Below, one piece after another: positions 28,021 to 34,993 of a DNA stretch of 43,219 nucleotides. The notes below the pieces were generated by a model, which saw only the letters and a program-made list of their open reading frames with translations, did no database searches and had not been told where the DNA came from. Position numbers and translations under genes: made by a program. Source of the stretch: Clostridium sp. (GTDB lineage: Bacteria; Bacillota; Clostridia; Clostridiales; Clostridiaceae); the NCBI GenBank assembly GCA_022773025.1, contig JALEZF010000061.1:1-43219 (forward strand), read 5' to 3'. Each line of letters opens with the position of its first letter. Within the stretch, counting starts at the first letter, position 1.

Positions 28021-29916
28021 TTGAAATCAAAACAACCGGAGAATGGTATACTAGATAAGGTTCTAGAAGATAGCTCCAGTATAGAATCTCAAATTAATGT
28101 GCTTTTTGATGTTGCTAAAAATATTTTAGATGATGGAGCAATGAGGGCGAGAACAGTAAGATATAAATTACAAAAACAAGTAAAGAGTAATGATATATAC
28201 AAAAGAGCTTATGCTCTAAGCAAAATTATAACTGACGGAAAGGGAATAGATACTATCCCTAACGAAAGTAATATTGAAGATGTAATGAAGGATATAGAGC
28301 TTGCTATTGCAGATGAAATAGCAAGGAAGTTTGTTCAAAATAAGATAGAACAACAAGTTGAACAGGACCTAGTTACAAGACAAGACAAATATGTAGATGA
28401 AATAAGGCTGGGTATAATTAGAAAGCAAAAGGGACCTGAAAATGCCAGGACCTTAAAAAAGTATTCTAATTTTAAAAAATTAGATAAGAAAAAGCTTACA
28501 AAAAATATCCAGAGTCTTCTTAGACCAGATAGTTTTGAAGAAATTATAGGACAGGAAAGGGCTATTAAGGCATTAATATCTAAAATAGCTTCACCATATC
28601 CTCAGCATATAATTTTATACGGACCTCCTGGAGTAGGTAAGACAACTGCCGCAAGACTTGCCCTTGAAGAGGCAAAAAAGCTTAAATTCACTCCATATGA
28701 TGAGGAATCTAAGTTTGTAGAAGTAGATGGAACTACTTTGAGATGGGACCCAAGAGAGATCACAAATCCTCTTTTAGGATCAGTACATGATCCTATATAT
28801 CAAGGAAGTAAGCGTGATTTAGCAGATATAGGTGTTCCAGAGCCAAAACCAGGCCTAGTTACAGAAGCTCATGGTGGAATATTGTTCATAGATGAAATAG
28901 GAGAACTTGATTCTATACTTCAAAATAAACTTTTAAAGGTATTAGAAGATAAGAGAGTTGAATTTTCTTCATCATACTATGATCCAGAAGATGAAAGTAC
29001 TCCAAAATATATAAAGTATCTTTTTGAAAATGGAGCACCAGCTGATTTTGTTCTTATAGGAGCAACCACAAAGGAGCCAGGAGAGATAAATCCAGCTTTA
29101 AGATCAAGATGTGTAGAAGTTTACTTTGAGCCTTTATCAGCTAAGGATATAGAAACCATAGTAGTAAATGGAGCTAAGAAACTAAATGCTTCTATAGAAG
29201 AAGGTGTTGCTGCACTTATAAGTAGATATACTATAGAGGGAAGAAGAGCAATAAATATATTATCAGATGCTTATGGCTATGCACTTCATAATGGAGACTA
29301 TGACATAGAAAATATAGTGATATCAAAACATGATGTAGAAGAAGTTTTATCCATAGGTCGTTTTACACCATATGAAATATTGGACAAAAACAATGATAAA
29401 GAAGTAGGACATGTGTATGGATTAGGGGTAAGTGGATTTATAGGATCTACAATAGAAATTGAAGCTACAGTATTCCCTGCAAAGAAGGCAGGAGCTGGAA
29501 CAGTAAGATTTAACGAAACTGCTGGATCAATGGCAAAGGATTCAGTATTTAATGCGGCATCAGTAATAAGAAAAATTACAGATGTAGATATAAAAGACTT
29601 TGATGTACATGTAAATGCTATAGGTGGAGGAATGATAGACGGTCCTTCTGCTGGAGCAGCTATAACCATATGTATAATGAGTGCTATTTTAAATAAACCT
29701 ATAAGACAGGATGTAGCTATAACTGGAGAAATATCATTAAGAGGAAAAGTTAAGCCTGTAGGCGGTATATTTGAAAAAGTATATGGAGCTAGAAGAAAGG
29801 GTATAAATCTTGTAATTGTTCCAAAGGATAATACTCATGACATTCCTAAAAATCTACAGGATATAGAAGCTAAAACTGTAGAAACTATAGAAGAAATAAT
29901 GGAAATTATGTTTTAA
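28021..29916 (+). CDS. lonC: Lon-family ATP-dependent protease LonC
   Basis: A 631-residue Lon-type protease of the LonC group, described as restricted to a subset of spore formers. The N-terminal 170 residues are helical and charged and unlike the LonA N-domain. The AAA+ domain has Walker A GPPGVGKTT (201-209) and Walker B ILFIDEIGEL (287-296). The protease domain has the catalytic serine S543 in GPSAGAA and lysine K586 in GGIFEKVYGA. A role in sporulation is proposed from distribution, not proven. The start is TTG 28021 after AAGGAGG. It follows rplI by 12 bases. Confidence 0.88.
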   Translation: MKSKQPENGILDKVLEDSSSIESQINVLFDVAKNILDDGAMRARTVRYKLQKQVKSNDIYKRAYALSKIITDGKGIDTIPNESNIEDVMKDIELAIADEIARKFVQNKIEQQVEQDLVTRQDKYVDEIRLGIIRKQKGPENARTLKKYSNFKKLDKKKLTKNIQSLLRPDSFEEIIGQERAIKALISKIASPYPQHIILYGPPGVGKTTAARLALEEAKKLKFTPYDEESKFVEVDGTTLRWDPREITNPLLGSVHDPIYQGSKRDLADIGVPEPKPGLVTEAHGGILFIDEIGELDSILQNKLLKVLEDKRVEFSSSYYDPEDESTPKYIKYLFENGAPADFVLIGATTKEPGEINPALRSRCVEVYFEPLSAKDIETIVVNGAKKLNASIEEGVAALISRYTIEGRRAINILSDAYGYALHNGDYDIENIVISKHDVEEVLSIGRFTPYEILDKNNDKEVGHVYGLGVSGFIGSTIEIEATVFPAKKAGAGTVRFNETAGSMAKDSVFNAASVIRKITDVDIKDFDVHVNAIGGGMIDGPSAGAAITICIMSAILNKPIRQDVAITGEISLRGKVKPVGGIFEKVYGARRKGINLVIVPKDNTHDIPKNLQDIEAKTVETIEEIMEIMF

Positions 29917-29962
29917 AATCATGATAAATGGGTAGGAATATAAAGTATATATTATTGATTTA

Positions 29963-29995
29963 CCATAAGACTCTTATAGAGTCTTATGGTTTTTA
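29963..29995 (+). terminator. Intrinsic terminator after lonC
   Basis: CCATAAGACTC / GAGTCTTATGG, an 11-bp perfect stem with a TTATA loop, followed by TTTTT. It separates the gdpP-rplI-lonC unit from the helicase gene. Confidence 0.85.
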
Positions 29996-30055
29996 ATGAC
30001 ATAGTTTAAGTTATATTTATAAACTTATAAATAAATTTGAAGGGAGAAGGGAACT

Positions 30056-31387
30056 ATGGATTCACCTGTAATGAGAAGTTTACCTCACAACTTAGATGCA
30101 GAACAGTCGGTATTAGGATCTATGATAATAGACAAAACTGCGATAGCACAGGTTACTGAAGTATTAAAGGCAGATGATTTTTATAGGGATTCCCATAAAA
30201 TCATATTTGCAGGGATAATGGATTTGTTTCAAAGGGACATTCCAATAGATATGATAACTTTAATTGAACATTTAAAATCTATAGATAAGCTTGAAGGTGC
30301 AGGTGGAATAAGCTACATAACAGAAATAAGCAACTCTGTTCCCTCTATAGCGAACCTAAACTCATACATAAAGATAGTTGATGAAAAAGCTATGCTTAGA
30401 AGGCTTATAAAGGCTTCCAATGAAATAATAGAAAAGAGTTATGGTGGACAGGACCAAGTTGAAAATGTGGTAGATTTTGCGCAGAAAAAAGTTTTTGATA
30501 TAGCAGAAAAGCGTTCAAGCAGTGACTTTGAATCTATAAGTGCAGTGCTTGAAAGAGGATTTTTAGAAATCGAAAGGTTGTTCAATAATAAAGGAGAAGT
30601 AACGGGAGTACCTACAGGATTTAGGGATTTGGATGACAAGACATCTGGATTTCAAAAAGGAGATATGGTGCTTATAGCTGCGAGGCCTTCTATGGGAAAG
30701 ACAACTTTTGCCCTTAATATAGCTCAGCATGCAGCACTTAAGTCAGGGAAAAGCGTAGTTATATTCTCGCTGGAAATGTCTAAGGAGCAGCTTGCTTATA
30801 AGCTTCTTTGTGCAGAAGCAAATGTAGATATGTTAAAACTTAGAACTGGTAATCTTGATGATGAGGACTGGGAGAATATAGCCAGAGCCTCAGGACCTTT
30901 AGCAGCATCAAAGATATACATAGATGATACTGCTGGAGTAAATGTAATGGAAATGAGGTCAAAGTGTAGAAGAATAAAAATAGAACACGGAATAGACCTT
31001 ATAATGATTGACTACCTTCAGCTTATGTCAGGTACTGGTGGAGAGAGCAGACAGCAGGAAGTATCAGAGATATCTAGATCCATAAAGGCACTAGCAAAAG
31101 AAATGCAATGTCCAGTTGTAGCTTTATCACAGCTATCCCGTGCTCCTGAGCAGAGAGCTGACCATAGACCTATGCTCTCTGACCTTAGAGAGTCTGGATC
31201 TATAGAGCAGGATGCCGACGTAGTTATGTTCTTATATAGAGACGAGTACTACAACAAGGAAACTGAAGATAAGAATATAGGAGAATGCATAATAGCTAAG
31301 CAAAGAAACGGTCCAGTAGGAACAGTTAAACTTGCATGGCTTGGACAATACAGTAAATTTGGTAATCTTGATACGATACATCAATAG
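30056..31387 (+). CDS. dnaC: Replicative DNA helicase (DnaB family)
   Basis: A 443-residue hexameric helicase, called DnaC in B. subtilis and DnaB in most genera. The N-terminal domain (about 10-110) has AEQSVLGSMI. The RecA-like C-terminal domain (about 175-443) has Walker A ARPSMGKTT near 209, IDYLQLM as Walker B, and the conserved SDLRESGSIEQDADVV block. No intein or frameshift is seen. ATG 30056 has AAGGGAGAAGG upstream. It lies downstream of rplI and lonC, a common arrangement. Confidence 0.96.
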   Translation: MDSPVMRSLPHNLDAEQSVLGSMIIDKTAIAQVTEVLKADDFYRDSHKIIFAGIMDLFQRDIPIDMITLIEHLKSIDKLEGAGGISYITEISNSVPSIANLNSYIKIVDEKAMLRRLIKASNEIIEKSYGGQDQVENVVDFAQKKVFDIAEKRSSSDFESISAVLERGFLEIERLFNNKGEVTGVPTGFRDLDDKTSGFQKGDMVLIAARPSMGKTTFALNIAQHAALKSGKSVVIFSLEMSKEQLAYKLLCAEANVDMLKLRTGNLDDEDWENIARASGPLAASKIYIDDTAGVNVMEMRSKCRRIKIEHGIDLIMIDYLQLMSGTGGESRQQEVSEISRSIKALAKEMQCPVVALSQLSRAPEQRADHRPMLSDLRESGSIEQDADVVMFLYRDEYYNKETEDKNIGECIIAKQRNGPVGTVKLAWLGQYSKFGNLDTIHQ

Positions 31388-31403
31388 TATATTTATAATA
31401 AAT

Positions 31404-31442
31404 AAAAGGCAGCAGAATAGCTATTTATTCTGCTGCCTTTTA
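31404..31442. terminator. Bidirectional terminator between dnaC and hsp20
   Basis: AAAAGGCAGCAGAATA with the complementary TATTCTGCTGCCTTTT makes a stem of 16 pairs with A and T runs on both flanks. It can serve both the helicase gene (plus) and the convergent small heat-shock gene (minus). Confidence 0.85.
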
Positions 31443-31458
31443 AGGTAATTGAGAGTAA

Positions 31459-31902
31459 CTAATGTATATCTATAGATCTCCTATTTGGGTTATCTTTGCT
31501 TAGTTTATTCATTGTGATATTCAAAACACCATTATTGAAAGAAGCATCTATACTGTTTTCATCTATATTGTCTACGTAAAATGCTCGCTTAAACTCGCCA
31601 TAAGACCTTTCACGCCTTACATAGCCAGAAGAATTGTCTTCAAGGACATTTTCTCTCTTAGCGCAGATAGTCAAATAATTATTTTCATAGTAAAGGTTCA
31701 AAGAATCTTTGTTTACACCAGGAAGATCAGCTTCTACTATATATTGACTGTCCGTCTCGCGCAAATCAACGTTAAATCCATTGCTAAAACTAGGGAATCC
31801 ATTAAAGAAGTCATCGTTAAAGAATGAGTCTAGCATTCCCTCAAATGAGTCACGTCTTCTTAATCCATTATTATTTTTCTTAAAAGGTACTAAATCAAAC
31901 AT
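31459..31902 (-). CDS. hsp18: Hsp20 small heat-shock protein
   Basis: A 147-residue alpha-crystallin-type chaperone, similar in form to clostridial Hsp18. The alpha-crystallin domain covers about 40-140, with VEADLPGVNKDSLNL, the GVLNITM motif (family consensus GVLxIxxPK) and YGEFKRAF. It forms oligomers that hold unfolding proteins. GGAGG precedes the ATG. A CtsR-type operator overlaps its promoter, so heat-shock control by CtsR is likely. Confidence 0.93.
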   Translation of the reverse strand: MFDLVPFKKNNNGLRRRDSFEGMLDSFFNDDFFNGFPSFSNGFNVDLRETDSQYIVEADLPGVNKDSLNLYYENNYLTICAKRENVLEDNSSGYVRRERSYGEFKRAFYVDNIDENSIDASFNNGVLNITMNKLSKDNPNRRSIDIH

Positions 31903-31971
31903 ATATAACTCCTCCTTTAAAATAAAATTTTATGTGATTTAGTGTAAGTACTTATTTCTTAGTACACTATT

Positions 31972-32000
31972 ATAATACTACCAAGGTCAAAGAAAGTCAA
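31972..32000 (-). promoter_or_regulatory. Sigma-A promoter of hsp20
   Basis: On the minus strand TTGACT (32000-31995), 17 bases, TATTAT (31977-31972). The -35 lies inside the CtsR operator. Confidence 0.7.
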
Positions 32001-32001
32001 A
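31985..32001. promoter_or_regulatory. CtsR operator
   Basis: GGTCAAA GAA AGTCAAA, an exact match to the CtsR heptad direct-repeat consensus (A/G)GTCAAA-NAN-(A/G)GTCAAA. It overlaps the hsp20 -35 box, as expected for repression. No ctsR gene lies in this window. Confidence 0.85.
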
Positions 32002-32164
32002 GTTTAAAAAAGAGATCTAAAAGTCATAATTAAAAGAGAAAGTTAGATAATGTAAGATATATTCAGCAAATAAAAAAAACAAGCCAAATTAAAGATATTT
32101 TAAGGTGATATTGAGTTTTATAATTAGTATAAAATGTATTATTATTTATAATATAGCCTTATGT
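32002..32164. other. Non-coding gap before tRNA genes
   Basis: AT-rich spacer between the divergent hsp20 promoter and the tRNA pair. A tRNA promoter must be here, but I see no clear -35/-10 pair. No gene is visible. Confidence 0.5.
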
Positions 32165-32240
32165 GCTATCGTGGCTCAGTTGGTAGAGCAGTTCACTCGT
32201 AATGAACAGGCCACCGGTTCGAGTCCGGTCGATAGCTCCA
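32165..32240 (+). tRNA. tRNA-Thr (anticodon CGT)
   Basis: 76 bases including encoded CCA. The acceptor stem is GCTATCG / CGATAGC. The anticodon stem GTTCA / TGAAC encloses loop CTCGTAA, giving anticodon CGT (reads ACG). The T arm is ACCGG TTCGAGT CCGGT. Confidence 0.93.
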
Positions 32241-32248
32241 TATATTAT

Positions 32249-32322
32249 GCGGGTGTAGCTCAATGGCAGAGCTCTAGCTTCCCAAGCTAGCTACGTGGGT
32301 TCGATTCCCATCATCCGCTCCA
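32249..32322 (+). tRNA. tRNA-Gly (anticodon CCC)
   Basis: 74 bases including encoded CCA. The acceptor stem is GCGGGTG / CATCCGC with one G-U pair. The anticodon stem CTAGC / GCTAG encloses loop TTCCCAA, giving anticodon CCC (reads GGG). The T loop is TTCGATT. It is 8 bases from tRNA-Thr, so the two are co-transcribed. Confidence 0.93.
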
Positions 32323-32323
32323 C

Positions 32324-32362
32324 AAAACCAGTACAAAAAATATATCTTTGTACTGGTTTTTT
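32324..32362 (+). terminator. Terminator of tRNA pair
   Basis: AAAACCAGTACAAA (32324-32337) pairs with TTTGTACTGGTTTT (32347-32360), a 14-bp stem with T residues after. It begins right after the tRNA-Gly CCA. Confidence 0.88.
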
Positions 32363-32404
32363 ATATGATCTTAAAGATTATTTAGATTATGAGGAGAGAT
32401 TACT

Positions 32405-32857
32405 ATGAGCAGAAACGAAAAAGCAGTTTTCACAAATATGTGTATGATATATGATAAGAAAAAAATACTTGTACAAAATAGAGTCAATCCAAAGTGGCCT
32501 GGGATAACATTTCCAGGAGGACATGTGGAGCGTGGAGAATCTTTTGTAGCTTCAGTCATTCGAGAGATATTTGAGGAAACAGGACTTACCATTGAAAATC
32601 CCATACTATGTGGAATTAAGCAGTTTCAGGACAAAGAAGATAATAGATATGTGGTTTTATTCTTTAAGACAGATAAATATAGTGGTGAATTAAAGTCTTC
32701 TGATGAAGGAGAAGTGTTTTGGATTGATAGAAATGATTTAAGTGATTATGACCTTGCAGAGGATTTTGATGATATGCTGAAGATATTTGAGAGTGATAGT
32801 TTAAGTGAATTTTATTATATAAAGGAAAAGGATAAGTGGGAGAAAAATATTTATTGA
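32405..32857 (+). CDS. NUDIX hydrolase
   Basis: A 150-residue NUDIX protein, probably of the 8-oxo-dGTP diphosphatase (MutT/YtkD-like) group. The NUDIX box is complete: G-x5-E-x7-REI-x-EE-x-GL within GHVERGE...REIFEETGL (about 39-61). The segment VNPKWPGITFPGGH precedes it. Substrate cannot be read from sequence. GAGGAGAG precedes the ATG. It stands alone after the tRNA terminator, before the disrupted regulator. Confidence 0.85.
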   Translation: MSRNEKAVFTNMCMIYDKKKILVQNRVNPKWPGITFPGGHVERGESFVASVIREIFEETGLTIENPILCGIKQFQDKEDNRYVVLFFKTDKYSGELKSSDEGEVFWIDRNDLSDYDLAEDFDDMLKIFESDSLSEFYYIKEKDKWEKNIY

Positions 32858-32986
32858 TGTAGTACATATTGAATGGTATTCACTTTTTTGTGAGTAATAC
32901 ATGAATTACCCTCCATTGTTCAATTAGAATCTAGAATATAAAATAGAGTTATGAGAGAGAACATAGTTAGAAGAGGGGATTACAGT

Positions 32987-33133
32987 ATGAATGATTTAAA
33001 TATAGGAAAGACAATTTTAGAACTTAGGAAGAATAGAAATATAACTCAAGATCAGCTTGCAAATATGGTAGGGGTATCTGCTGGGGCAGTAAGCAAATGG
33101 GAAACTGGAGTTTCCCAAACAAAAGGATGTTAA
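32987..33133 (+). pseudogene. XRE-TPR regulator, N-terminal fragment
   Basis: The open frame encodes MNDLNIGKTILELRKNRN, then a clear XRE helix-turn-helix (ITQDQLANMVGVSAGAVSKWETG), and stops 7 residues later with the unrelated tail VSQTKGC. XRE regulators of this type normally continue N-x-x-P-D after SKWExG. Exactly that continuation (GNSTPDISLLSPIARALD) appears 1.9 kb downstream at 35015 in a protein whose own N-terminus is missing. I read the two as halves of one gene. ATG 32987 has GAGGGG upstream; a longer frame from 32951 is possible. A truncated DNA-binding domain could still be made. Confidence 0.72.
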
Positions 33134-33571
33134 GAAATAACCTGTGTTTCCCCTGCTTGCAAAAAAATACTGATATATAAAAAGCGGCACTTGAATATAG
33201 TGTCTTTTTATATGGCTTAAAAAGATTAAAGACGGGGAAAATCCTTATAAATAATGTATTTAGGAAAGTACAGGGAAAAAATATTAAGGAATTTACAACG
33301 ATAGTACGATAAATGAAAGAGCCTTATATAACGACTTATGCTAAGAAATACAGAGATATGAAAAGTTAGGCTTACAATATGGCGCTGTCTTCTATATCGT
33401 GAAACAGTATAATATTTCATTACTACTTGATTATTCAAAAACTTATTAGCTTATCGTTTGTCAAAGGTTTGTTACATAAGCAATGCTGAACAGCACCTTT
33501 TAAAAATCATACGTTGATACGTAGTCTTTCAAAAGCAGAAGCATGAATGGTCTTTATTTGCGACACCAATA
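33134..33571. other. Non-coding stretch with decayed gene remnant
   Basis: No intact gene. A plus-strand frame at about 33306-33449 reads, after one internal stop, EIQRYEKLGLQYGAVFYIV then KQYNISLLLDYSKTY before a stop. It looks like the decayed 3' end of a protein gene I do not recognise. An imperfect hairpin with T residues lies near 33179-33211. The 3' part resembles 34872-34936. Confidence 0.5.
33413..33462. repeat. Imperfect direct repeat, left copy
   Basis: 50 bases matching 34888-34936 at about 42 of 50 positions by hand alignment, with one gap. Both copies encode a similar peptide (NISLLLDYSK here, GISFLLDYLK in the right copy). They flank the ArsR-ferredoxin cassette in the same orientation. 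Confidence 0.65.
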
Positions 33572-33600
33572 TTGAATTGAGATTACGAAAAGACTATAAT
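33572..33600 (+). promoter_or_regulatory. Promoter of ArsR-ferredoxin cassette
   Basis: TTGAAT (33572-33577), 17 bases, TATAAT (33595-33600). It lies 31 bases upstream of the regulator gene. Confidence 0.7.
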
Positions 33601-33620
33601 GGTTTATGCAGATGAACCAT
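33599..33620. promoter_or_regulatory. Palindromic operator, candidate ArsR site
   Basis: ATGGTTTAT GCAG ATGAACCAT, a 9-4-9 inverted repeat with one mismatch. It overlaps the end of the -10 and the start of transcription, and ends 10 bases before the regulator gene. Position and symmetry fit autorepression by the dimeric ArsR-type protein next to it. Confidence 0.55.
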
Positions 33621-33630
33621 AGGAGGGAAA

Positions 33631-33996
33631 ATGGATAAAGCATTTATCTTGGAGAAACAAAAATTTATTGAGAATTATAATCTTGCCAGGCCGATTATGA
33701 CTATTTTGGGTGATGAGGTTAGACAAGAAATATTATTGGCTTTGATTGAAACTGGTGGAATGGGAGGAATTCGGGTTGGAGAAATTCAGAAAAAAAGCCA
33801 CGTTTCACGTTCAGCAGTATCACATCATTTAAAAGTGTTATTAAATGCTGGAATTATCAGTATGAGGCGTGAAGGAACCAAAAACTATTATTATATTGAC
33901 TTTAATGATACGACGGTAAAACCAGTTATTCTTTTTTGGCAACAGGTAGAGCCTATGTTGAAACGTTGTATTAAGGAAAGAGAAAAGAGGTTATGA
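33631..33996 (+). CDS. ArsR-family winged-helix regulator
   Basis: A 121-residue ArsR/SmtB-type repressor. The winged helix-turn-helix spans about 20-95: RPIMTILGDEVRQEILLAL, the recognition helix SHVSRSAVSHHLKVLLNAG, and the wing ISMRREGTKNYYYI. The only cysteine is near the C-terminus (LKRC), and the metal-site ELCVCDL motif of classical ArsR is absent, so a metal-sensing role through that site is unlikely. GGAGGG precedes the ATG. Its last bases overlap the next gene as ATGA, so the two are translated together. A palindrome at its promoter suggests autoregulation. It lies inside the inserted segment. Confidence 0.87.
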   Translation: MDKAFILEKQKFIENYNLARPIMTILGDEVRQEILLALIETGGMGGIRVGEIQKKSHVSRSAVSHHLKVLLNAGIISMRREGTKNYYYIDFNDTTVKPVILFWQQVEPMLKRCIKEREKRL

Positions 33997-34757
33997 ATAT
34001 GGGTATATATGCGGTATATTTCAGTCCGACAAACAGCACGGAAAAAGTAGTAAAAATAGTTGCAAATGAATTTGGAAGCTATCAAGAAATTGATCTAGGC
34101 AAAAGAGAGAATATATTTAATCAATCATTTGATAAAGAAGATATTTGTATTATTGGTGTTCCATCTTATGGCGGCAGAGTTCCTTCGATTGCGTTGGAAA
34201 GAATGAAAGATTTTAGAGGGAACAATGCGAAAGCTGTTTTAGTAATATCTTATGGCAATAGGGCCTATGAAGATACGCTTAGAGAATTAGCAGAATATGT
34301 AACGGATAAAGGGTTTTGCTGTATCGCTGCTATTACAGCTATTGCAGAACATTCTATTATGCACCAATTTGCAACAGGTCGTCCTGACGAAGCAGACCAA
34401 AAGGAGCTTGTACAATTTTCAGGGAAGATACTTGATAAGGTAAAAAATACTTCAGCATATGATGAATTAAAATTACCAGGTAATTATCCATATCGGGAAT
34501 ATAAAGGTGTTCCATTAAAGCCAAAGGCAGGAAAAGAATGTACAGGCTGTGGCTTATGTGCAAAACTATGCCCGGTAGGAGCCATTTCCGTCAAAGAGCC
34601 GAAAAAAACGGACACAAAATTATGTATATCATGTATGAGATGTATAAATGTATGTCCTAACAAATCAAGGAAATTAAATTTTATTTTAGTTAAAGTAGCA
34701 TCAAAAAAAATGGAAGCAGTTTGTAAAAAGAGGAAGGAAAATGAACTTTTTATATGA
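33993..34757 (+). CDS. EFR1-type flavodoxin/2x[4Fe-4S] ferredoxin
   Basis: A 254-residue two-domain redox protein. The N-terminal flavodoxin-like domain (about 1-155) begins GIYAVYFSPTNSTEK, whose SPTNST loop is the FMN phosphate site, and has GVPSYGGRVPS. The C-terminal ferredoxin domain (about 178-225) has two complete cluster motifs, CTGCGLCAKLCP and CISCMRCINVCP. This arrangement is that of EFR1-family proteins, probable internal electron-transfer proteins; the partner is unknown. ATG 33993 overlaps the regulator stop (ATGA); ATG 33999 is an alternative. A terminator follows, so the pair is a complete operon. Confidence 0.87.
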   Translation: MNMGIYAVYFSPTNSTEKVVKIVANEFGSYQEIDLGKRENIFNQSFDKEDICIIGVPSYGGRVPSIALERMKDFRGNNAKAVLVISYGNRAYEDTLRELAEYVTDKGFCCIAAITAIAEHSIMHQFATGRPDEADQKELVQFSGKILDKVKNTSAYDELKLPGNYPYREYKGVPLKPKAGKECTGCGLCAKLCPVGAISVKEPKKTDTKLCISCMRCINVCPNKSRKLNFILVKVASKKMEAVCKKRKENELFI

Positions 34758-34832
34758 TTTTGGATATGCTATGTGTATGATAAAATCTATGTTTATCTAA
34801 TCGGAAACAAAGTAATATCGATGATACATTAG

Positions 34833-34866
34833 GAGATACCACATAAGAGTGCTGGTATCTCTTTTA
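34833..34866 (+). terminator. Terminator of ArsR-ferredoxin cassette
   Basis: GAGATACCA / TGGTATCTC, a 9-bp perfect stem (34833-34841 and 34853-34861), followed by TTTT. Confidence 0.82.
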
Positions 34867-34887
34867 TATTGCCATGAAAAAGCATGG

Positions 34888-34936
34888 TATTTCATTTCTG
34901 CTTGACTATTTAAAACTTATTAGATTATGATTTGTC
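34888..34936. repeat. Imperfect direct repeat, right copy
   Basis: The partner of 33413-33462. It begins shortly after the cassette terminator. The encoded peptide, LFYIAMKKHGISFLLDYLK, is similar to the left copy (VFYIVKQYNISLLLDYSK), pointing to two diverged 3' ends of the same kind of gene. Confidence 0.65.
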
Positions 34937-34993
34937 TATAGTGATTCAGTTGTCAAGACAAAAATCTAAGATTTTTATAATGAACCGATATGG

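Noticed and set aside
32105-32290. 61-codon open frame over the tRNA genes
   Set aside because: It is the translation of tRNA-Thr and half of tRNA-Gly and cannot be a protein gene.
33802-33811. GTTTCACGTT in the ArsR gene as a parS half-site
   Set aside because: Only one arm is present, without the GTGAAAC partner, and it is explained as coding sequence.
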